Part shown: positions 1 through 5,662 of the stretch, in pieces
Layout: every line of letters begins with the position of its first letter
How positions within the stretch are numbered: the first letter of the stretch is position 1
Translations under genes and position numbers: made by a program
The notes under the pieces: model-generated
What the model saw: only the letters and a program-made list of their open reading frames with translations
What the model was told of the DNA's origin: nothing
The model's database searches: none
Source of the DNA: CAZIWJ01 sp964542855
Lineage (GTDB): Bacteria > Bacteroidota > Bacteroidia > Cytophagales > Cyclobacteriaceae
Length of the DNA: 5,662 nucleotides
Direction: 5' to 3'
Assembly (NCBI GenBank): GCA_964542855.1
Contig: CAZIWJ010000232.1
Coordinates: 1-5,662, forward strand

Positions 1-1214
1 TTATTCAGGATAAGCCGGTAGCCGGGAGAATTCGGGTGCAGGTTCAGGTCGGTTGGTGCCTCCCCTACCCGGTGCTGGTAGTCTTCAGGATCATGCCCCC
101 CGTAAAAAGTCCAGAACCCCTTACCCACAATACCGTGAATATATTTGGCTTCCCCTACCGATTTATTTTCGCCCAGGATTACCACTTCCGGCCTAATTAA
201 AGACTTCCTGAAAGCGGTAGTCTGCCCCATGAACCCTTTAATAATTTGCGTGTGGTTTTGCGTGAGCATTGTGGGGATTGGGTCCCACTTGGCAGAGAAC
301 TGGAACAGGTTAAAGTAATCATTTTCCTGCGTAAGCCCCCTTTCGTGGGCATACATATCTATATTTGAGTATTCGTACTGGAAAGGGTTACTTTCAATCT
401 GAAAATCCTGGAAAGCAAAAGTATTGTCGAAATTCAGGCGTTGCTGGGCGTTAGGATCGGCCTGGTCGCCGTCGTACATGGGGCCGCAAATATCAACGCC
501 TTCTGCCGCCAGGGCGATGTCGTAAGTATCGGTTGCTGAACACATGGCAAACATGAACCCGCCACCCAGCACAAAGTTTCTTATTTTTTTAACTACTGCC
601 AGTTTCAGTTGAGATACTTTTTTAAACCCATGCTTACGGGCTGTTTCCTCGTATTTTCGCTGCCGCTCAATGTACCAGGGGTGGTTCCGGTATATTTTGT
701 AAAACTTGCCGTACTGCCCGGTAAAATCTTCGTGGTGCAGGTGCAGCCAATCGTACTCAGGCAGCTTGCCGTACATTACCTCATCGTCGAACAAAACGTC
801 GTAGGGAATTTCGGCGTAAGTCAGGGCCAGGGTAACCGCATCATCCCAGGGCTGCTTACTTTTCGGAGAGTACACCGCAATTTTCGGTTGCTTCTCCAGC
901 TTCATCAGGTCCATATTAGAAGCCGGGCTGGCAATCTGGTTAACGACCTGCATCGATTCAGCATCGGATACTACCGTGTAACTCACTCCCCTGATCACCA
1001 GTTCATTTTCTATCGACTGGCCGTAGTCGCACATAAAGCTGCCCCCCCGGTAGTTCAGTAACCAGTCGACCACGATATTTCTTTCCAGCATCCAGTAGGT
1101 AATGCCGTAGGCTTTTAAATGATTTTTCTGGTCGTCATCCATCGGAATGAGAATCCGCGCGCTATATGCCTGAATGGAAACAAGCAGTAGCAGGCTCAGA
1201 ACTAATGTTCGCAT
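1..1214 (-). CDS. Exported protein of the Bacteroidota 'asparagine synthetase B' family, glutamine amidotransferase-like fold suspected; 3' end cut by window
   Basis: From the ATG at 1214 the frame stays open for 404 codons and runs off the left edge. Family members I recall end about ten to fifteen residues later, so little is missing. Residues 1-18 (MRTLVLSLLLLVSIQAYS) form a signal peptide, so the protein should act in the periplasm or outside the cell. The mature protein begins ARILIPMDDDQKNHLKAYG, a start I recognise from Bacteroidota proteins named 'asparagine synthetase B'. That name is not supported: there is no N-terminal Cys2 nucleophile and no SGGxDS ATP-pyrophosphatase loop. Instead, residues 111-167 alternate strand and helix in a flavodoxin-like way and end in HLHHEDFTGQ. 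GGGFMFAMCSATDT (217-230, Cys225) resembles a nucleophile elbow, and GKGFWTFYGGHDPED (365-379, His374) follows. Cys225 and His374 could be a class I amidotransferase or ThuA-like dyad, which is inference. The substrate is unknown. No Shine-Dalgarno sequence is visible. The upstream frame has a stop and no other ATG before this start. Family recognition is fairly sure; function is not. Confidence 0.7.
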   Translation of the reverse strand, partial: MRTLVLSLLLLVSIQAYSARILIPMDDDQKNHLKAYGITYWMLERNIVVDWLLNYRGGSFMCDYGQSIENELVIRGVSYTVVSDAESMQVVNQIASPASNMDLMKLEKQPKIAVYSPKSKQPWDDAVTLALTYAEIPYDVLFDDEVMYGKLPEYDWLHLHHEDFTGQYGKFYKIYRNHPWYIERQRKYEETARKHGFKKVSQLKLAVVKKIRNFVLGGGFMFAMCSATDTYDIALAAEGVDICGPMYDGDQADPNAQQRLNFDNTFAFQDFQIESNPFQYEYSNIDMYAHERGLTQENDYFNLFQFSAKWDPIPTMLTQNHTQIIKGFMGQTTAFRKSLIRPEVVILGENKSVGEAKYIHGIVGKGFWTFYGGHDPEDYQHRVGEAPTDLNLHPNSPGYRLILN

Positions 1215-1406
1215 AGTAACTGTTGGTTTTTGTTGGTTAGCATCAACAACAAGACTTTAGTACAGGTAAAAAGGCCATTACTGATTAACTCCGCTAAAAT
1301 TATCCTGCTATTGAATAATGCTAAACCAAAATATAAGAAATATATTCCTGATTACAGAACGCTGCCGGTAAGAACTAACTGATAAGGTGTAATGTATTTT
1401 TTTAAT
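1215..1406. other. AT-rich gap between two minus-strand genes
   Basis: These 192 bases separate the stop of the large surface-protein gene from the start of the exported amidotransferase-like gene. They should hold the 3' end of the first transcript and the leader of the second. I found no strong GC-rich hairpin followed by a minus-strand T run, so no intrinsic terminator is supported and read-through is possible. No -7 element matches TAnnTTTG exactly on the minus strand. The nearest are a TAATTTTA about 80-90 bases before the start codon and a TATATTTTG stretch whose spacing is off by one. No convincing small gene is present. Confidence 0.6.
1230..1249. repeat. Small inverted repeat TTGTTG/CAACAA in the leader of the exported-protein gene
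   Basis: TTGTTG (1230-1235) and CAACAA (1244-1249) are perfect 6-base inverted arms around an 8-base loop. They lie 15-35 bases before the ATG of the minus-strand gene. A GTTGGTT direct repeat overlaps the same stretch. The stem is weak and AT-rich, so it may be chance; if transcribed it could form a small leader hairpin. Confidence 0.25.
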
Positions 1407-1706
1407 CTATTCTTCCAGGTAGAGGTTTATTGCCCCTTTGTAGTTATCAAGGGTATATTCCAGGGTATAATAATACACCCCCGCCGGCTGGTTAGTACCG
1501 GCCCATTTAAAGGCCGGGTCCCTGGACCGGAATACCACCCCACCCCAGCGGTTGTAAATAGTAATGTTATCGAACTGGTTAAAGCAGTTTCCCGGGGGAA
1601 GATACTCTTCCGGCGATAAACGAAAGTCAGATTCTGAATCCGGCAGCAGAAAGAACTCATCGCCAAACCCATCGCCGTTCGGGGTAAACGCATTATCGGG
1701 CCGAAA
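1407..1706 (-). other. Type B sorting domain (CHU_C / gliding motility-associated C-terminal domain) of the surface protein
   Basis: This segment encodes residues 812-910 plus the stop codon. It carries the hallmarks of the family in order: NAFTPNGDG, the core strand ITIYNRWGGVVFRS, an Ala-Gly-Thr-Asn turn in place of the common Asp-Gly-Thr, PAGVYYYTLEY, and a terminal YKGAINLYLEE. Type B domains direct type IX export, and in studied cases such as SprB of Flavobacterium johnsoniae they depend on a PorP/SprF-family partner. A short insertion with a single Cys852 (LPPGNCFNQF) precedes the YNRWG strand, a variant I associate with Cytophagales proteins. Confidence 0.92.
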
Positions 1707-4139
1707 CTGCTCGAAATTAACCGGCTCATCTACCACATCAACCGCCAGGCTCAGCGTGTCGTTTTCCGGGTTCAGGCATTGTTTGTCTTCTACCCGGAAT
1801 ACCAGTCGGAAATTGGCCGAATCGGTATTTCTGCTGGTTAATACTTCGCAGGTTGGAGTCAGGGTTAGGGGCGATACCACATTGCCCAGTCCTTCCACGT
1901 TGTTAAATGCAATATTCAGCTCGTCGGGGTTAACCCGTTCTTCGCCGTTATAAATATTTTCCAGGGTAAGGGAAATGGAATCCGGGTCGTTATCTTCCCC
2001 CAGTATATTCAGCACCTCGTTGGTATTCACGGCCATGGTGAGGCGGTTTGGCTGGCCCAGTTCGGCCACTCTCACCGTTGGAGGCTGGTTGGGCACCGGC
2101 TGCACTTCAATAAGTACCTCGCCGGGTGCAACATCGGGTGCGTTGCAGTTACCGGCATCCTGCGCAACAAAGTTTACCGTGTAGCTGGCCACTCCGTTGG
2201 CTTCGAAAGATGAAATATTATCGCAGTTGGGCACCCAGGTAAAGGAGCTTTGAACCTGGCCGCTGGTACTACTGGTATCGGTAAAACTGGCCCCGATGGC
2301 ATTAAGGTCTACCCCGGCATCTTCTACCCGTAAATCTATTGGGCCGTTATCGGGGTCAATCCCAAACACCAGGAAACTAAGGGTGTCGTTCAGGTTAACC
2401 GTAGCCCGGCCGGAAGAGCTTACCCCGCTGAAAAACAATTCCGGGCTTTTAAAATCAGGAATATCCACGCCTAAGCTAAGCGTGGAACGCCTGGAATCGG
2501 GTAATCCGCAGGGATCGGCATCTTCCAGCGTTAGCGCCAGCAGAAAACTGGTGAATACTGAAAAGTCCTGCTCATTACAATCGGGTACCCACACCAGTTC
2601 TGCTTCCAGGTTTCCCGGTTCATTACTCAGCACGTTTACTTCCATGTTGTAATCGTTCAGGTTAAAACCATTCGGGTTTACGTTAAGCGACAGGGAGTCG
2701 CCATCCGCATCAAGCCCCTGGATGGAATAACGAAGGGTGTCGCCGGTAACAACGATGCCGTTTACTGCTGCCTGGCCGGGCTGCCCGTTAATGAATAGCC
2801 GGGGAGGGCTGTTGCTTATTTTCGGCATCTGCACGGGAACCCTCGAAGTGTCCTGCAGGGGTACGGCGCAGGCATCATCGAAGGCAATAATATCCACGTA
2901 GAAGCGGCCACTTCGGGTGGGTGGGCACTGATCGAAGCAAACCTGGGTGGTAATCGGGCCTTTTGCGTTAGTAAATACCTTTTCAGAAAGCGGAAGGTCG
3001 GTAATGTAACGCTGGTTTTCATCGAGCAGGCGGGCGCGTAACGACAGGCTTTCTCCCAGCGGGGAAGAAAAGTCCTGGTCGGTAATCTGCACTTCCAGGC
3101 AACGCTCGCTGGCCGGGGTTTCTTCGGAGAAAAAAACCGTGGTCAGGGTCGGCTGGAAAGAAGTTCCTCCCCGTCTTCTTACCCCAATTTCAGGGGCTGC
3201 GCTTTGTTCACAGTCGAGCACCAGCATCTGGAAATCGCGCCTTACCTCTCCTATTTTTTTCCCGTTGCGGTATTCTTCTGCTTTCACGGCAAATACAAAT
3301 AAACCCGTTTGTGAAGGCGTAACGCCTATAATTCCCTCTTCCGATATGTTCAGTGCCGGCTGGCCCGGAATCATGTTATCTAAACCGTAGCCGGCATTCC
3401 ACTGCACCGGCTCGTGCCGGCTGGCCGGTACCGGGGCCGGAATGGCTATGCCCTGCGAGGTATTAATGGGTTCGGATAAACGGTAAACAATGGAGTCGCC
3501 ATCTTTATCGGAACCGGAGAAATCGAAGTAAAAAGGCAGGCCTTTACAGGCGTAATCGCTAAGAGGAGGAAAAAGCTCGGGCGTACTGTTTACGAATGGC
3601 AGTCCGTTTTTTACAACGGGAGGAAATTCCAGGTAAAACGTTTGTCCGGCATACGGCCCCGACCCACCGGCCGAAACCGGCACGTTACTGCGGGCGTTAG
3701 TTATCGTGTAGTTCCTGCAGCAACGTTCCCACACCACATAATACCCTTCCGGATCGTCGTAAACTTCAGGACTCAGCGTAAGCGAGCGGGCGTACAGCAT
3801 TTTGGAAGTAACCAGATCTCCTACCGCACATGCGGGATTAGTATAATTAACCGGTACATCGAGGGCAACCCGGGGAAGGGAAATGGCACGGATGAATTCG
3901 TCGTTTCGCTTGCTGTAAATATAAACCACCACGTTCTGGTCGTTGCTTTTCACCCCGGGGTTGGCGTTAATTTCATCGAAATAAAGGATCATGCGAAGTT
4001 CGTAGTCGAACCCTTCCCGGTGCTCCAGTTCGAACTCTCCGCCTACAATGTGGCTGGCAACGCTGGTATTCAGGTAGAGAAAAAAGGCAGGGATAGTTAG
4101 CAGTAAGCAGCGAAAGCAAATAACTCGCATAATTATCAT
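1407..4139 (-). CDS. Type IX secretion substrate: large surface or secreted protein with gliding motility-associated C-terminal (CHU_C, type B) domain
   Basis: This 910-residue protein is probably exported by Sec and then moved across the outer membrane by the type IX secretion system. Residues 1-28 are a signal peptide ending SVA, before SHIVGGEFELEH. That mature start is typical of Bacteroidota proteins with this C-terminal domain, as are WERCCRNYTITN (137-148), GSDKDGDSIVYRLSEP (209-224) and EEYRNGKKIGEVRRDFQ (288-304). Residues of about 317-806 form repeated beta-rich units with Asp-rich turns and paired cysteines. Residues 812-910 are the sorting domain, with NAFTPNGDG (816-824), YNRWG (862-866) and the ending YKGAINLYLEE. 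No enzyme motif is visible, so adhesion or a structural surface role is the likeliest inference. Two in-frame ATGs exist, at 4139 and 4130. The second gives a cleaner signal peptide (MRVICFR...) and I cannot decide between them. No PorP/SprF-type partner gene lies next to it. The domain assignment is firm; the ligand or function is unknown. Confidence 0.93.
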   Translation of the reverse strand: MIIMRVICFRCLLLTIPAFFLYLNTSVASHIVGGEFELEHREGFDYELRMILYFDEINANPGVKSNDQNVVVYIYSKRNDEFIRAISLPRVALDVPVNYTNPACAVGDLVTSKMLYARSLTLSPEVYDDPEGYYVVWERCCRNYTITNARSNVPVSAGGSGPYAGQTFYLEFPPVVKNGLPFVNSTPELFPPLSDYACKGLPFYFDFSGSDKDGDSIVYRLSEPINTSQGIAIPAPVPASRHEPVQWNAGYGLDNMIPGQPALNISEEGIIGVTPSQTGLFVFAVKAEEYRNGKKIGEVRRDFQMLVLDCEQSAAPEIGVRRRGGTSFQPTLTTVFFSEETPASERCLEVQITDQDFSSPLGESLSLRARLLDENQRYITDLPLSEKVFTNAKGPITTQVCFDQCPPTRSGRFYVDIIAFDDACAVPLQDTSRVPVQMPKISNSPPRLFINGQPGQAAVNGIVVTGDTLRYSIQGLDADGDSLSLNVNPNGFNLNDYNMEVNVLSNEPGNLEAELVWVPDCNEQDFSVFTSFLLALTLEDADPCGLPDSRRSTLSLGVDIPDFKSPELFFSGVSSSGRATVNLNDTLSFLVFGIDPDNGPIDLRVEDAGVDLNAIGASFTDTSSTSGQVQSSFTWVPNCDNISSFEANGVASYTVNFVAQDAGNCNAPDVAPGEVLIEVQPVPNQPPTVRVAELGQPNRLTMAVNTNEVLNILGEDNDPDSISLTLENIYNGEERVNPDELNIAFNNVEGLGNVVSPLTLTPTCEVLTSRNTDSANFRLVFRVEDKQCLNPENDTLSLAVDVVDEPVNFEQFRPDNAFTPNGDGFGDEFFLLPDSESDFRLSPEEYLPPGNCFNQFDNITIYNRWGGVVFRSRDPAFKWAGTNQPAGVYYYTLEYTLDNYKGAINLYLEE
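1722..3191 (-). other. Four tandem beta-sandwich-like repeats with recurring cysteine pairs
   Basis: This segment encodes residues of about 317-806. Three clear units begin near residues 444 (SPPRLF), 565 (SPELFF) and 685 (QPPTVR), each about 120 residues long. Each carries an Asp-rich turn: GLDADGDSLSL at 475, GIDPDNGPIDL at 593 and GEDNDPDSISL at 714. A cysteine then follows (WVPDC 521, WVPNC 639, LTPTC 764), and a second comes 23-26 residues later in an acidic Cys-Pro-rich stretch (Cys544, Cys665, Cys788). A more divergent first unit (317-443) keeps Cys405 and Cys424. The pattern suggests Ig- or cadherin-like domains, each with one disulphide and perhaps calcium at the Asp-rich turn. The fold and bonding are inferred. 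Confidence 0.7.
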
Positions 4140-4148
4140 GAGTTTTTT

Positions 4149-4164
4149 AAAAGTAATTACTTTT
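4149..4164. repeat. 16-bp perfect palindrome in the divergent intergenic region
   Basis: AAAAGTAATTACTTTT reads the same on both strands. It lies 10 bases from the farther start codon of the surface-protein gene and 83 bases before rlmD. It overlaps the rightward -7 element, so it could be an operator or simply two facing promoter elements. AT richness makes chance a real possibility. Confidence 0.45.
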
Positions 4165-4165
4165 G
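4158..4165 (+). promoter_or_regulatory. Candidate Bacteroidota -7 promoter element for rlmD
   Basis: TACTTTTG fits the Bacteroidota -7 consensus TAnnTTTG exactly and is followed by CA, the context often seen in this phylum. Transcription would begin near 4171, leaving a leader of about 75 bases before the ATG at 4247. No TTTG-like -33 element is found 19-21 bases upstream, which weakens the call. On the minus strand, TGCTTTTG (4183-4176) and TACTTTTA (4155-4148) are one-mismatch candidates for the surface-protein gene. Confidence 0.42.
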
Positions 4166-4246
4166 CACCTTATATCAAAAGCATTGCTAAATCTGTTGCA
4201 TTATTTTGTGAACAGGGCAAACCAGGATCGACAAGATTAAGCATTT

Positions 4247-5647
4247 ATGGGCAGAAGGAAGAAAGTACTGGAGGAGTTATTCATTGAACGGGTGGCCGCG
4301 GAAGGCAAATGCGTGGCCAAAAATAACGGGCAGGTGGTATTCGTTAGCGAAGTTGCCCCGGGCGATGTGGTGGATGTGCGGATTACCAAAAAAAAGAAAA
4401 GCCACCTCGAGGGGTTCCCGATCCACTTCCACCGGCTGTCCGGTTTAAGAATAGAGCCGTTCTGCAGCCACTTTGCCGATTGTGGGGGGTGCAAGTGGCA
4501 ACACCTGCCCTACGCTACCCAACTGGAATTTAAGCAGCAGCAGGTTGTTGACCAGTTTCAGCGCATCGGTAAGCTCGATTACCCCGGCGTGCAGCCTATC
4601 CTGGGTTCGGAGAAGCAGACTTACTACCGCAATAAACTGGAGTTTACTTTTACCAGTAATCGCTGGCTTACCCGGCAGGAAATTGAAAGCGGTGAAAACC
4701 TGAACCGAAACGCCGCCGGGTTCCACAAGCCCGGGGCTTTTAATAAGGTGCTGGATATTGAGCACTGCTACCTGCAAAGCGATCCTTCCAATGCCATCCG
4801 GAACGGGCTGGCAAACTTTGCCGACGAGCACAATATTCCGTTTTACAACCTGGAAAACCATACGGGGATGATCCGCAACCTGGTAATCCGTACCACCAGC
4901 ACCGGCGAAACCATGGTTATTGTGCAATTTGGCAAGGATGCGCAGGAAGACGTAATACAACAGGTTATGCAGTACCTGGAAGGGTATTTTACGGAAATCA
5001 ACTCCCTGAACTACGTGTACAACCCCAAGCGGAACGATACTTTTAACGACCTAAAGGTGGTTTGCTTCTCCGGCCTGCCTTACATTACGGAAGAAATGGA
5101 GGGTTTGCATTTCCGAATTGGCCCCAAGTCTTTTTACCAAACCAACAGCCAGCAGGCGTACGAATTGTATAAGGTAGCCCGTAGTTTTGCCCACCTTACC
5201 GGCAAAGAAACGGTTTACGATCTGTATACCGGAACCGGTACCATTGCCCAGTTCGTTGCAAAAGATGCCAGGCAAGTGGTCGGACTGGAATACGTACCCG
5301 AAGCCATAGAAGATGCCCGTGAAAACGCCAGGTTGAATAATATTACCAATGCTTCTTTTTACGCCGGGGATGTAAAAGCCCTGCTAACCCCCGGTTTTAT
5401 TGAAAGCAACGGTTACCCGGACGTATTAATCACCGATCCGCCGCGGGCCGGGATGCACAGGGATGTAGTACAAACCATTTTGGAGGTGGGCCCCGGACGC
5501 ATCGTTTACGTTAGCTGCAACCCGGCTACCCAGGCGCGCGACCTGGCCCTGCTAACCGAAAATTACCGCATTACGGATGTGCAGCCGGTAGATATGTTTC
5601 CCCAAACCCACCACGTGGAAAACGTGGTGGCGCTGGAAAAGCGGTAG
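4247..5647 (+). CDS. rlmD: 23S rRNA (uracil-C5)-methyltransferase RlmD (RumA family)
   Basis: This SAM-dependent enzyme puts a 5-methyl group on a uridine of 23S rRNA (U1939 in E. coli numbering) in the cytoplasm. The 466-residue protein is complete and slightly longer than the 433-residue E. coli enzyme. Residues of about 5-60 are a TRAM RNA-binding domain with a basic KKKKS stretch. Cys73, Cys79 and Cys82 (CSHFADCGGCKWQ) plus Cys174 (IEHCYLQ) match the four ligands of the 4Fe-4S cluster. The methyltransferase domain follows: FYQTN (297-300 region, Gln298), the SAM loop DLYTGTGTIAQF (325-336), ITDPPRAGMH (395-404), the nucleophile Cys424 in YVSCNPAT, and the probable general base Glu458 in HHVENV. 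The start is fixed by an in-frame TAA at 4238-4240, just nine bases upstream. No Shine-Dalgarno sequence is visible. The family also contains RlmCD-type enzymes that modify two sites, so the exact target could be broader. Family assignment is very sure. Confidence 0.96.
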   Translation: MGRRKKVLEELFIERVAAEGKCVAKNNGQVVFVSEVAPGDVVDVRITKKKKSHLEGFPIHFHRLSGLRIEPFCSHFADCGGCKWQHLPYATQLEFKQQQVVDQFQRIGKLDYPGVQPILGSEKQTYYRNKLEFTFTSNRWLTRQEIESGENLNRNAAGFHKPGAFNKVLDIEHCYLQSDPSNAIRNGLANFADEHNIPFYNLENHTGMIRNLVIRTTSTGETMVIVQFGKDAQEDVIQQVMQYLEGYFTEINSLNYVYNPKRNDTFNDLKVVCFSGLPYITEEMEGLHFRIGPKSFYQTNSQQAYELYKVARSFAHLTGKETVYDLYTGTGTIAQFVAKDARQVVGLEYVPEAIEDARENARLNNITNASFYAGDVKALLTPGFIESNGYPDVLITDPPRAGMHRDVVQTILEVGPGRIVYVSCNPATQARDLALLTENYRITDVQPVDMFPQTHHVENVVALEKR

Positions 5648-5662
5648 GGAGTTTGCGTAAAA

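Noticed and set aside
609..1061. Plus-strand open frame of 150 codons opposite the exported-protein gene
   Set aside because: It is antisense to a protein with clear family sequence and a signal peptide. Its own translation has no recognisable domain, and open antisense frames are expected at this base composition.
1..1214. Asparagine synthetase (asnB) as a functional call
   Set aside because: The synthetase ATP-pyrophosphatase domain and N-terminal Cys nucleophile are absent and the protein is exported, so I kept only the family label and gave no gene symbol.
1290..1345. Promoter for the exported-protein gene (TATATTTTG and TAATTTTA on the minus strand)
   Set aside because: The first has the TA one base too far from TTTG, the second ends TTTA, and neither has a convincing -33 element.
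1340..1406. Possible terminator after the surface-protein gene
   Set aside because: Similar short stretches (CCTGATTA, AACTGATAAGG, AGAAC twice) are direct or imperfect rather than inverted repeats, and no minus-strand T run follows a stem.
3642..4100. Plus-strand open frame of 152 codons opposite the 5' part of the surface-protein gene
   Set aside because: It is a shadow of the well-supported minus-strand coding frame. No promoter or recognisable domain is visible.
4445..4960. Minus-strand open frame of 171 codons inside rlmD
   Set aside because: The plus-strand frame here encodes invariant RlmD motifs, so the antisense frame is incidental.

Overview
The window comes from a Bacteroidota genome, most likely a gliding-type lineage such as Cytophagales. 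The evidence is a large secreted protein that ends in the gliding motility-associated C-terminal (CHU_C, type B) sorting domain of the type IX secretion system. Further support comes from a TAnnTTTG-type -7 promoter element, start codons without Shine-Dalgarno sequences, and a neighbouring exported protein of a family I know mainly from Bacteroidota. The three genes look alike in base and codon use, and nothing suggests recent transfer. I see no RNA gene, insertion sequence, CRISPR array or integration site.

Layout: bases 1-1214 (minus strand) hold an exported protein of the family usually labelled 'asparagine synthetase B', cut by the left edge shortly before its expected C-terminus. Bases 1215-1406 are an AT-rich gap with no clear terminator. 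Bases 1407-4139 (minus) encode a 910-residue type IX secretion substrate. It has a signal peptide, the conserved SHIVGGE-type N-terminal region, a run of Ig/cadherin-like repeats with a recurring cysteine pair, and the type B sorting domain. Bases 4140-4246 are a 107-bp divergent intergenic region with a 16-bp perfect palindrome and a good -7 element for the rightward gene. Bases 4247-5647 (plus) encode a complete RlmD-type 23S rRNA m5U methyltransferase.

The two minus-strand genes both encode exported proteins and could be transcribed in series, but the 192-bp gap makes tight coupling uncertain. The rRNA methyltransferase is a housekeeping gene read the other way, and its adjacency to the surface-protein gene probably has no functional meaning. 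Overall this is a fairly ordinary chromosomal region. The items most worth a second look are the uncharacterised exported 'asparagine synthetase B' family protein, which lacks asparagine synthetase hallmarks, and the cysteine-paired repeats of the surface protein. I found no convincing undescribed multi-gene system here.
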